This document shows, one piece after another, positions 11,768 to 21,818 of a stretch of 64,000 bases of DNA (position 1 is its first letter; every line of letters starts with the position of its first letter). Origin of the DNA: Guadua angustifolia (taxonomy: Eukaryota; Streptophyta; Magnoliopsida; Poales; Poaceae); NCBI GenBank assembly GCA_036346375.1, contig CM070515.1:18746423-18810422 (forward strand). The letters run 5' to 3'. Under the pieces are notes generated by a model, which ran no database searches, had not been told where the DNA came from, and saw only the letters and a program-made list of their open reading frames with translations. The translations under genes and the position numbers were made by a program.

Positions 11768-12016
11768 GAATTTTTTTGAAATGATATTTTTTAATGAAAA
11801 TTTACAGAAATAATATACTAAATTAAAAAATTACAAATATACAAGCAATTTAAATTGCTGACAGGTCTCTATCGCCAATGGTTATAAAGAGCTATCGCCA
11901 ACGGTCATAACTCTCTATCGCCAATTTAAATAACGACCAATGGGTATTTTTGTAAAATTTTATTCGGTATATTATTTCTGTAATTTTTTAAAATATTATT
12001 AAAAAAAATAATTCAT
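11768..12016. mobile_element. Mutator-like MITE with TATCGCCA words
   Basis: 249-bp element with inverted arms (GAATTTTTTTG… and …AATAATTCAT) flanked by CCATCAAT (11760-11767, 12017-12024). Arms share ACAGAAATAATATAC with its complement at the other end. The centre repeats CTATCGCCAA three times. The 8-9-bp duplication and long AT arms fit Mutator-like MITEs; hAT is the alternative. Confidence 0.65.
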
Positions 12017-12153
12017 CCATCAATGCAGGCGCACATTGGCATTTTGATGCAACAACCATGAAAATTCCAACAACAGAGACAACAGTAAATGGCACAGCAA
12101 CTTCAGAGACCACCGAACGACAGAACTACGACTAGTTCAATGCCCGTGCGTTG

Positions 12154-13023
12154 CTACGAAAAAAATTTTAGTAACGAAACATAAATGTCAAACAATAAAA
12201 GAAAATTACGAAGATTGTATCGGCCACGATCAATGGTGAGCTTCCACGCCATGCCGTCCGCCAGATGCTGCAGTAGTAGCGTCTTGCGCTCGCCACTGCC
12301 ACAAGCATCCTTCATCAAGCCCCCAAGTTCCACAGCATCGAGCACCGGATCATCCGCCCCGAGAGGATCGAGGGTCACGCAAAGTATTGGAGGGATGTCG
12401 ACTATTTCATCTTCAACACCTACATATGCTCTTTGCATTGACATTACCACATCTTCCATTGCAATTGTATGTTGAAATGTGCACCCTTTTCTTTCTTTTC
12501 GTGGATTTTTGCAGGAGCCCTCATTCAAGACGTGGTCCAACTGGCTTAACAAGAATATAGATCCGGTGCGGACATCGGTGTTCTTCGTGACGACGGCATT
12601 GTTGTTACCCGTGTCGACGAAGGAGTCGCCGAGCACCAGAATAGCCAGCACCCGCGGCCTCCCACCGCTGCACCTTGCGCTCGGATGCCGCCATTGAGGT
12701 CCTTGCCGTACGGACTTCACCTTGGCGAGCATGACGACGACGTTGTTGTTACCCGTGTCGACGAAGGAGTTGCCGAACACCAGAATAGTCGGCACCCGCG
12801 GCCTCCCGCCGCTGCGCCTTACGCTCGCCACCGCTACAACTGTAGATCGGGAGGTAGCTGGCACCCGTGGCCTCTGGCCGCTGCGCCTTGCGCTCGGACG
12901 CCGCCGTTGAGGTCCTTGCCGTACGGCCTGAAGTCGGCTTTGGCGAGCGTGACGACGGCGTTGTTGTTACCCATGTCGACGAAGGAGTAGCCGAACACCA
13001 GAATAGCCGGCACCCGCGGCTTC
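12154..13023 (-). pseudogene. Captured GDSL esterase/lipase exon 1, tandem copies fused to unknown coding sequence
   Basis: Three diverged copies of the N-terminal GDSL block (FGDS..DTGNNN) lie near 12600-12650, 12745-12790 and 12960-13020. The copy next to the CACTA reads AILVFGYSFVDMGNNN and then TLAKADFRPYGKDLNGG, matching the usual start of secreted plant GDSL lipases; its catalytic Ser is present but the preceding Asp of GDS is Tyr. The copy at 12600-12650 keeps LVLGDSFVDTGNNN. A single frame (12154-12864) joins two copies to about 140 residues of unrelated sequence including ILCVTLDPLGADDPVLDAVE, whose source I do not recognise. Oxyanion and His blocks are absent, so it is not a working lipase. 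Confidence 0.65.
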
Positions 13024-13195
13024 CACTACTACAGAACGAGACATCACTATCACTGTATCTGTGTCGGTTCTTAAGTTTTTCGAAAAAAACGATTGTGATA
13101 AGTAACTTCGGAGGGGTGTTAGTAATAATCACTATCGGTTCTGAGATTATAAGTGATTGTGATGTAGCACTGGACACATCCGAATCGGTTCTCTA

Positions 13196-13440
13196 CTAAA
13201 AAGTGATAGTGATGTATACGGTCATCACTATCGGTTCTTTTCATAGAAGTGATAGTGATGTGCCGATTCTGATGTGCACATGGTTATCACTATCGGTTCT
13301 TTTTATAGAAGTGATAGTGATGACCGTGCACATCACTATCGCTTGTTGAAAAGAACCGATTCTGATGTGCTCGTGCTCATTACTAAAGGATGGTCGTGCA
13401 CATCACTATCGCTTTTTGAAAAGAACCGATTCTGATGTGT
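13196..13440. repeat. Left subterminal repeats of the CACTA
   Basis: Repeats of CATCACTATCGGTTCTTTT and AGTGATAGTGATG in both directions. The matching right-hand set lies at 16270-16600 with TCATCGAATCGGTTCTTTA and GTGATTACGATGA. Confidence 0.85.
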
Positions 13441-13812
13441 CTCGCTAGGTTATATATACCACTCGCACTGAACTCTTCTCTCATGGGTGGGTATTAAGAG
13501 GGCAAAATTGAAACCCTATCTTGAGGAGATTCCCCTCTTTTTGCCCTCTTTTGCGGTTTTCTTCAAAATGTGTACGTGCTTTCAGATTTCACACTCTTTA
13601 TTTGACAAGCACATATCTATTTAATTTTTGTAGTGCGATCTCCTGTTTATATGGAATTATTATTGCTATCATGTGGTAACTGTTATTAGAGTTTAGGCGG
13701 CGTAACCTACGTCTCCCGTTCGAGGGTGCTTATTTCTGCAAAGGTTTTCTCTCTTTGATGAAATGTTGAAAATTCAGAACTTGCAGATGTCTGAAAAGGA
13801 ATAGTGCAATAA

Positions 13813-14421
13813 ACTACATCAGTGTCGGTTTTATTAAAAAAAGTGATACTGATGACTAACATCAGTGTTCTATTAGAAAAGTGATGATAAAGCATCGATG
13901 TCGGTTTTCTTAAAAAGTGATACCGATGATGAAGCTATCGATATCGGTTTTCTTAAAAGAGTGATACTAATGATGAAGCATCGATGTCGGTTTTCTTAAA
14001 GAGTGATACTAATGATAAAGCATCGAGATCGGTTTTATTAAAAAGTGATACTAATGACTAACATTAGTGTTCTATTAGAAAAGTGATGATAAAGTATCGA
14101 TGTCGGTTTTATTAAAAAGTGATACTAATTATGAAGCATCGATGTCGGTTTTCTTAAAAGAGTGATACTAATGATGAAGCATCGATGTCGGTTTTCTTAA
14201 AAGAGTGATACTAATGATAAAGCATCGATGTCGGTTTTATTAAAAAGTGATACTAATGACTAACATCGTTGTTCTATTAGAAAAGTGATGATAAAGCATC
14301 GAGATCGGTTTTATTAAAAAGTGATACTAATGATGAAGCATCGATGTCGGTTTTCTTAAAAGAGTGATACTAATGATGAAGCATCAGTATCGGTTTTCTT
14401 AAAAGAGTGATACTAATGATC
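13813..14421 (+). repeat. Array of about 14 copies of a 43-bp unit
   Basis: Unit close to CATCGATGTCGGTTTTCTTA then AAAGAGTGATACTAATGATGAAG, with variant units (GTTCTATTAGAAAAGTGATG). The unit contains the same CGGTTTT and AGTGAT words as the subterminal repeats. Confidence 0.9.
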
Positions 14422-14469
14422 CCTCATCAAAGTACTAGTTTTCGGCCAAAATGCACTGAGTGAAAATTG

Positions 14470-15300
14470 ATTCAAACGACGTCAAAAAATTTTAAAATTT
14501 TTTTTGTAGGTTTCTGACACACTAGAGATGTTCTCATAAAAATTTCAGGTGATTATCAGATCTGTGGAATTTTTAAAAATTCAACAAGTGATACTATATA
14601 GTTGAAACGTAGATCGGCAAGTTTGAACCGGATGAAAAATAGTACAAACGATGTTAGAAACTTTTGAAATTGTTTTTACAGATTCCTGAAATACTTGTGA
14701 TATTTCTGTAAAAATTTCAGATGATTATAAAATTTGAGGAATTTTTAAAAATTCAAAAACAGAGAGAGTTGAAAACTAGTACTTTGAATGTCAGAATTTT
14801 TATAAATTCCTGGAGAAATATTTTGAGTTAAAAATTTTACATAAGAATACTTAGCTCAAACAAATTTGAAAAACAAAATTTCAAAAAGTAATAAAAATAT
14901 TTGAATTGCCTGATAAATCCTTAGCTCAAATGAATTGATTTTTGAAATATAATACAACAAATTAAGTTTAGTGCTTACTGCATTGATAGATTTTATTGAG
15001 CAAACCAAGAAAGTTGAAATTTTTTGAAAATTTTATATAATGGTACTGAGGAAGTTATTAATCTTTCATAAAAATTTTAGATAATTATCACACTCGAGAA
15101 AATTTAGCAAAATCTAACAAGTTTACTGTCCCAATTATGTCCATTCTGTTTTTTATTTTTTGAACATAACAAATGATGTTAAATTATTTTGAAATTTTTT
15201 TTCTATGATTCCAAACAACAAAGGATGGTCCCATAATTTTTTCAGATGATTATCAGGCTTTTAAAATTTTTTAAAAATCTGACAGTTTTTTTACCCAAAT
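14470..15300 (+). repeat. Degenerate AT-rich array, about 170-bp period
   Basis: About four diverged units each containing a block like ATAAAAATTTCAGATGATTAT and a GAATTTTTAAAAATTC block. The same family lies in the opposite orientation at 57180-58195. Confidence 0.6.
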
Positions 15301-15997
15301 TTTAAAAAATCCTTCGGTCTAACCCTAGTTTATTCATCCATTCACATGGCAGCCGACGCCCCGCCGCCACGCCTGCCCGTCCCGACATCACAGACGGTTT
15401 TAATTTGAAACCGTCACAAATAATAAAAAGTAGAAAATTTTAAATATTGATAATTACCTCTCCAGCCTTCTAATTTGAAAGAATTGAAATTAAATAATAT
15501 TATATTTGAAATAATTGGAACTAATATTCCATTTGTAATAATTAAAAAGAACGGCCGAAACAGATTCAAAACTTCGGAGGCCGTTTTGAGGCCCTAAACG
15601 ACCTTTTTTTGGAATTCCGTCACAAGACGATTCGCACAAACCAGCAGGATCCGACCATCTGATTTACGAGCCAAAAGAATGCCCCGATCGGAGTTACGAG
15701 TCAAAAGTTATGACCATTTTAACAAAAGTGCTCGTATTTCTTATTTGCAAACTAGAATCGGTGCCCAAAAGAATATAATCGGAGAGCTCATCATGTGATG
15801 ATTCCAGAAAGCTCAAGAACACCAAAATCGAAGGTACGAGTCAAAAGTTATGGTGTTTTTACAAGTACCGTGAATAGTAATGACACATATATTGCAAGCA
15901 TCATTAATAGTTAAAAGTATGAAAAATAAATTTGAAAGCTTTATCGGTGTTCAGGGTGCTTCACGGGGTTAAAAGTAGGAGGGAGACATAATATGTC

Positions 15998-16116
15998 AGA
16001 TGTTATCATACCACCGTTAAAATACTGGATCTTATAAGAACTTTGAAGTTAAGCGTGCTTAGACGAGAGTAGTAATAGGATGGGTGACCTCCTGGGAAGA
16101 CCACACGTGTGGTGTT
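15998..16116 (+). pseudogene. 5S rRNA-derived sequence (Cassandra-like or SINE3-like)
   Basis: Aligns without gaps to the plant 5S rRNA gene as remembered, up to GGGAAG. The second half, containing the Pol III internal promoter (box A GAAGTTAAGCGTGCTT and box C AGGATGGGTGACC), differs at about 3 of 54 bases; the first half differs at about 14 of 47, mostly C-to-T or G-to-A. A partial second copy of the box A-C interval is at 16149-16200. It is not a functional 5S gene; it may derive from a Cassandra TRIM LTR or a 5S-headed SINE. Confidence 0.85.
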
Positions 16117-16623
16117 AAAAATGTCTAGGAAGATCACACGAGTGGTAATTAGACGAGAGTAGTATTAGTGGTATTAGGATGGATGACATCCTAGAAATCT
16201 CTCTTAATTTAGTGTTTTAAATCACCGGCTAGAACGGTGTTTTAATCATGCTTTTTTGGAAAATTTGCAAAATGGCACACCCAATAGTCATCGAATCGGT
16301 TCTTTAAGGAAGTGATTACGATGACCTCATCGAATCGGTTCTTTAAAAAAGTGATTACGATGACACCTCATCGTAATCGATTCTTTTGTGGGCCGATTAC
16401 GATGAGGGTGTCATCGTAATCACTTTTCTTAAAGAACCGATTACGATGAAGTCATCACAATCACTTCCCTTAAAGAACCGATTCTGATGACGTTTTATCA
16501 CAATCGGGTCAAAACCGATTCTGATAGCTCCACCTCATCACTATCTAAAGACATCGTATCGCCACTAAAACCGATTCTAATGCTAAAAAAGAACCGATTC
16601 TGATGTGCCGTTCTGTAGTAGTG

Positions 16624-16690
16624 TTCCCGCCGCTGCGCCTTGCGCTCACCGCCGCCACAATTGCAGATTGGGAGGAATGAGGAGTCAGGA
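16624..16690 (-). pseudogene. Upstream piece of the third GDSL fragment, beyond the CACTA insertion
   Basis: On minus this encodes IVAAVSARRSGGK and, once the CACTA and one TTC duplication are ignored, leads directly into the GDSL block ending at 13023. It shows that the CACTA landed in the third repeat unit. Confidence 0.6.
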
Positions 16691-16856
16691 GAACCGTGGT
16701 TTGTGCCGCCAACTATCGCGAGGAACGGAAGCGAAAAAGAACATACCGTTTATGTTCTTTTTCGTCGGCCGGTTCGTTTTTTTTTCCGATTTAGAGGTAG
16801 GTTGGTGGTGGAGAACGGACGCATCACCACCAACTCAAAATTAGAAGTAGTAGAGA

Positions 16857-17723
16857 TAACAGAACACACTTCCAAACGTGTGGATAAAAAGTAAAAACGC
16901 TTCCAAACTACGATGAAGACGACGACGACAATGGCGTCGGCCGCGAGAGGGAGGCGCACGCGAAATCGCGAGAACCGAACGGCTTCGGCGCAGCGTGGGC
17001 CGGTGGGCGACGGCAGCCGGAGGCAAGGCGGGGGCCAGGGAGGTCTCGGGCATGCGGTGGATGACGCCGGCGCGTGCCGGTGGCGGATGGCGGCTGCGGG
17101 GTCGAGGTGAGTAGTCGGGAGGGTCAGCCCAGGTGAGCCGGGGTGACTACATGGGCCAACGGGGAGAGGAGGGAAACAGCCCATGTTGCTCAACAAAGGC
17201 TCGGACGTTCGATCTGTCTTGCCACTCATTGTGCCATTCTTGTCATATTCCGCAGAGATATGCATCCCAAAAGCTCGCACGGTGTTAGTAATTAGCCGGG
17301 GGAATTGATCATATGTTGTATCTCACTTAATGTAATTGATAAAATACTTTGCTTGTCTAATTGATATATGGCCTTAGAATCCACATGTCAATGAGACATC
17401 ATAAGGTATTTTATCAATGACAAGGGTATTTTATCAATTGCTCCTAATTAACCGAATAGAAACGTGGTTGCTATAATCTAACGATCAGGTTGATATAGGA
17501 CAAAAATGCTCTAGATGATAAACAGCTCATTTTTTTGGATTAGAGAAGTGTTGATTGCTAGCAAGCAATTGATGCCGCCGATCACACGTCGATAGCTCAA
17601 AACAGTACGTACAGCTGCTAAGGTAAGAGTAGACGCAAGAAAACCAGTGAGAAAGGGAAATGGGATTCTCTGCAGCACCGAAGAAAATTCCTCCGTATCC
17701 ATGAGATCAAGCATGAGATTAGC
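16857..17723. other. Intergenic, no gene recognised
   Basis: GC-rich part (16900-17160) gives long open frames on both strands that resemble no family. At about 17290-17455 an imperfect inverted repeat (AATTGATAAAATAC and its complement, with TTAGCC/CTAATTAACC ends) could be a small MITE. Confidence 0.4.
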
Positions 17724-17726
17724 TTA

Positions 17727-17952
17727 GGGCCTGTTTGATAGGACTCCAGCTCTACCAGATCCGTAAAGCTGGAGCTGGGTATTTCTAACTCCACAGATCC
17801 GTAAAGCTGGAGCTGTGAGTACATTAAGAGTGTTTAGATGGATCATCTTGTTTATATTTTAGACAAAAATATAAACTTAATTCACTTTATTTTAGCCTAC
17901 AAGTTTCAGATCTCAGGTGAAGCTGGGATCTGGAGCTCTACCAAACAGGCCC
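17727..17952. mobile_element. Tourist-like (PIF/Harbinger) MITE, copy 2
   Basis: 226 bp, ends GGGCCTGTTTGATAGGAC and CTCTACCAAACAGGCCC, TTA duplication at 17724-17726 and 17953-17955. Same family and same orientation as 2440-2669. Confidence 0.85.
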
Positions 17953-17955
17953 TTA

Positions 17956-18894
17956 GTTACTACAGTGAATTTTTCTTCGCCACTACAGAGGTCTAATTCC
18001 GAGGGGAAAATAATTGAGTTTTCTTTTCTTTTCAGCAGCAATGCAGCCCATGCCTCGCATGATTTTCTAATTGGGCCTAGGCTAGGCTTGGGCATGAGCT
18101 AACTAAATTAGACCTGGGTTAGGTGCATAAGCTTCACGTTTAGTGTTTGGATTAGGATCAAACCTAGATTAGCTAGGCTCCAACCATCCCATGCATCTAG
18201 TCGTCGGCCACACGAAGCGTGCCGATCTCTGCAACCGTTAGACAAAGGGAATCATCGCGAACATGTTGTGACGGCAGACTAGAACAAGCGATAAATATAA
18301 ATCGCTCAGTTTGTAATCTGTACATCGCATGTCCGGAAACAGCAAAAGTAGGACAAAATCAAGAGGTGGTTAAAACTTAAAACCAATACGAAAAAAGACG
18401 AATTATTTATGCATTATCGTGTCGCCGTGTCCGTTGCATAGCAATGTACGTGAACCCAACACACGAGATAAAGCATGCAATAGAATTGTGCATGAAAATG
18501 ACTAGGCATTGGTTTCTTCTGCTTTCCGGGTCTTTTATCCTGATTCCCCTGCCAAACTACGCAAAAAGATGTAAATTTGTCCACACATGTCCGTAGACGG
18601 CTATGGACTTCTCATGTAGCCATTACCAAACGTCCAATTGTGTTCGGAGGCGAGCAAATATACTACTAAAGAGAAAGCAAGCATAATCTGAAGATTTTTT
18701 TTTGAGGGATCATAGTCTGAAGAATTAACATTTCTTTTTGTGCTGGCTTATGCATTTACAAATCCGAGGTGTTCATGGAAACAACAAATCAGTCACATAT
18801 AGTAGTCGTACAGCTAAAATTTTTTACAAAACTAGAGAATGGTAATACCATTCCCTGATCTCTCTTTCGCTCTTTCTCTCTTCTCTCTAGCCGC
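17956..18894. other. Intergenic, nothing recognised
   Basis: No convincing open frame or repeat boundary. Ends in a T/C-rich run (18860-18890) just before the LTR. Confidence 0.5.
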
Positions 18895-19559
18895 TGTTGA
18901 CGGAGTGAAAGTTCAAACTCCATTAATTTGGTTTTGGTGTTAATGACAAATCTAAATATGAGACTAACTCTTTTATTGAGCATATCTTTGATTAGTCTCA
19001 TCTCAATGAAAAATAGAAAACCCAAGGTATGCACTCGTATTCATTTTATGATATCTTAATGCATATTTTGGATTCAAGTTAAAGGATGAACTCTACTATT
19101 ATTTAGACCTCAAGATGTGCATAATGTTTTCAATTTCATATATACATGAATGCACACATTTAGGGGGAGTTCATACTTTACCTTGATGTTTCAATAGTAT
19201 TGATCTAATTCATCTTTCTATATCAAAGATCATTACTTTGAAACAACCTTTTGAGTATATATAACCTGTGTAGTTGTAGTATACTCAGGGTAATATAGGA
19301 TAAACTCAAATGCTATCTAAGATTAATTATGTGCATATTGATGTCAAGTTCAATTATTTATATGCACATACCTAATGGAGTTTATTCTATAGTTGATGGT
19401 TTAAAATGTATTGATCCCTTTCCACTCCATATAATATTTGGATCATTACATTCCATCAAATTGAGTATATGAAACTTGTGTAGTTATATGTATACTCATG
19501 TCAATTTAAATTGAGTTTAAATTGAGTTCGGTTGTCTTTCAATCAATCAAAGAACATTT

Positions 19560-21225
19560 CATCATGTGTTGATGGTGTTTCTTTGTTGATTAAGGACAGA
19601 CGAAAAGTTCTTGAGTATAATGAAGCATTAGTTGCATCAAAGTACTCAAGACATCTTTTATTCATTCAAATTTATTTGGGTTGTGCTCAATCGATCTTAG
19701 ATGCATCCATTATATGTTAATGGAGTGCAAGTGATGATTGAGGCAACCGTGTTTGTTGGACTAATAATCTTCCATGAGTTGTGAAGTAGGTTGAGTCCAA
19801 GACAATAAAGAATCGGGAACAAGAAGTCATTATGTGTTGATGAGCTTCAAGAGAAAATCCCGAAATGAAGGGAAGGGCTAGAGAAGGTTCATCATGTGTT
19901 GATGAACAAGAAGAAGAAGATTCAATCTTGGAGAGAAGAGAATTGGAAATCATAAAAACTCCAAATGGATCGATAAAAGCAAAGGTATAACTAGCTAGGG
20001 CTAAGGATGTTTTCCTAGTCTTTTACCGGTCTCGGTGTTTGGATGGGAGACCGGATTGCTAGTTAGGTGCCGTACTATTAAGAGGGGTTGAGTCTTTTAG
20101 CTTGAGCTTCATCATGTGTTGATGAACTCAATCCGGTTCACTCTAGCTCACTCTCTTTGTTTGGTTTTTGCATAAGCTAAGTATTTGCATGTGTTACAAA
20201 TAAGGGAGCTCATGCTTGCTTCTTATATTGAATCTTAATCGATTTGGTTTTTGCATGGAGCTAAGTTTTGCATGTGTTGCAAAAGGTGAGAGCTCATGCA
20301 TCGTGTTTTAGCTTGTGACTTGATCATGTGTTGATTATCACAAAGGCTAAGTAAAGTTTATGTTTTGAATTTGCAAATATGTTTTGCAAGAATTGTTTTG
20401 ATCATGAGTTGATCATTACATGGCTCAATATTTGATCTTGTTGACTCTTTCTAGCTTGTAGTCATGCCCTTCATCAAGTCTATGTGAGGGATTTGAAAAA
20501 TCAGATTTTAGACTTGAATGACTACAATAGAGTTTGGTTTTGGTGATATTTAAAAATATCTATGGTTGATTAAATCTTGAAAATGGGTGGAGATTGTAGC
20601 CCTCGTGATAAGCTTCGCATAGAATCAAAGATCACCTAAAACGGAGTTCGGAGTAAAAAGTTATGGCTGTTTTAGTGTTGTGGCTGCGGTATGACCGGAC
20701 CCACCTGCGGTAGTACCGCCCATAGTGCGGTAGTACCGCTGCTCAGGCGGTATGAAAATTCCAGAACAAGGTTTTTTTTGTGTTTTGATGTGTGGTGCTA
20801 CCGGGGGTGTGTGTGGTAGTACGGTGAGCGGTAGTACCGCCTAGGGTCTTGATAGTACCGCATTTTCTCGAGTAACGGCTAGTTTTTAGCCGTTGGCTCT
20901 GAGGGGTGATATCTTAGGCCCAAGGGGATAGAGTACCGGCCTCCCAGGGGTTTTTCGCCCACTTTGACCCCAACGGCTAGTTTTTCTTGTGGAGGCTATA
21001 TAAAGAGCCTTGGGGCTGGCATTTGGTTGTTGTTGGTTCCATTGAGCATATGGGTGAGGTTGTGCATGTGTTGCATACTCATATTTGATTTTTGAGCTAA
21101 GAGTGAGCCCTAATTGCATGTGTTGCAATTAGGAAGTGGATTGAGTGCCTCTTGTGCATGTGTTGCACTTGAGGGGAGCCTTGTGCATGTGTTGCATTTG
21201 GTGATCACCGGAGTGCATGTGTTGC
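19560..21225 (+). repeat. Series of hairpins with constant TGTGT loop and varying arms
   Basis: At least 13 short inverted repeats share the loop TGTGT (rarely TGAGT or TATGT) while their arms differ. Examples: arms CATCA/TGATG at 19560-19574; GTTCATCA and complement at 19887-19907; TTCATCA at 20108-20126; TATTTGCA (one mismatch) at 20182-20202; TTTTGCA at 20266-20284; TGATCA at 20321-20337 (one mismatch); TTGCAAA with loop TATGT at 20371-20389; CCTAATTGCA, a perfect 10-bp stem, at 21109-21133; GTGCA near 21155 and 21215. Confidence 0.85.
20707..20840. repeat. Three copies of the palindrome GCGGTAGTACCGC
   Basis: At 20707-20719, 20727-20739 and 20828-20840, with half-copies (GCGGTATGA, TAGTACCGC) around them. 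Each is a 6-bp inverted repeat about a central G. Confidence 0.85.
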
Positions 21226-21818
21226 ACGAGGTGAAGCTCAAGCGGGAGGCTTGGCTTGTTACTCTTGGTGTTTGCCGACACCTAGACGGCGTGGAGGCGT
21301 CGTGCGCGGTGAGCTTCTCGACGGAGGTTGTGAGAAGCCCCGGCAAGTTGTGAAGGTCGGTGCTCGCCTACCCGGAGCGGGAAAGAGCAACCACTAGTGG
21401 ATTTGAGGCGGGTGCTCAATTCGTGGAGCCGGTCCAATTCGTTTGGGCTTGCCTCAACGTGGATTAGGGGAGACCGGCAAGTCTCCGAACACCACGGTAA
21501 AAAGTATCGTGTCTCTTGTCTCATTTACATTCAAGCATTTACATAATTGCTATATTATTGATTACTTAATTGAGATAGAATTGCTTAGTTTAACTTGTTT
21601 GTTCAATCTAGCAATTATTGTGTAGAGACCAAATTTAGTTAGTGCACTAGTGAGCCTAGTTGATTTAGGCCTTAATTGTCAAAATCTAGTTTATCACTTC
21701 CGCATTATCTTTGATTAGGTTTTGACATAGGGGTTGATTAGAGCGAGTTATTTTAGAGAGCGATTAATTTTGTAAAATGCCTATTCACCCCCCCTCTAGG
21801 CGCATCCTCGATCTTACA

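Larger units (their letters stand above)
13024..16623. mobile_element. Non-autonomous CACTA (En/Spm) transposon
   Basis: Terminal repeats CACTACTACAGAACG at both ends, flanked by the 3-bp duplication TTC (13021-13023, 16624-16626). Subterminal regions are crowded with short direct and inverted repeats (CGGTTCTTT, AGTGATAGTGATG), expected binding sites for a CACTA transposase. No transposase frame was found. Internal parts: a 43-bp repeat array, a degenerate 170-bp AT-rich array and a 5S rRNA-derived segment. Confidence 0.92.
12132..16856 (-). mobile_element. Non-autonomous Helitron with captured GDSL-lipase exon, split by a CACTA
   Basis: On minus the 5' end is A|TCTCTACTAC at 16856 and the 3' end is GGGCATTGAACTAG|T at 12132, the canonical Helitron termini (5' TC, 3' CTAG, inserted between A and T). 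The subterminal GCAACGCACGGGCATTG is the 3' motif common in grass Helitrons. Without the 3.6-kb CACTA at 13024-16623 it is about 1.1 kb. It carries three tandem pieces of a GDSL esterase exon in sense orientation. No Rep/helicase is present. Confidence 0.72.
18895..21818 (+). mobile_element. Long LTR of a SIRE/Maximus-like Copia element (solo or truncated)
   Basis: Starts TGTTGACGGAG and ends with the distinctive CTATTCACCCCCCCTCTAGG block and CTTACA, an LTR end I associate with SIRE/Maximus elements. About 2.9 kb. No 5-bp duplication was found (GCCGC left, CGGAG right), so one flank may be deleted. No gag-pol nearby. It contains the hairpin series and GCGGTAGTACCGC palindromes described separately. 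Confidence 0.62.

Noticed and set aside
13813..14421. Regularly spaced repeats resembling a CRISPR array
   Set aside because: Direct tandem repeats without unique spacers, inside a eukaryotic CACTA; no cas genes.
15998..16116. Functional 5S rRNA gene
   Set aside because: First half is too diverged to fold as 5S rRNA and no tandem array is present; called a derived fragment.
16750..17280. 176-codon minus frame
   Set aside because: Pro/Arg-rich GC-driven frame crossing the Helitron end; no family resemblance.
18895..21818. Complete solo LTR with target duplication
   Set aside because: The 5-bp flanks differ (GCCGC, CGGAG), so only an LTR of uncertain completeness is claimed.
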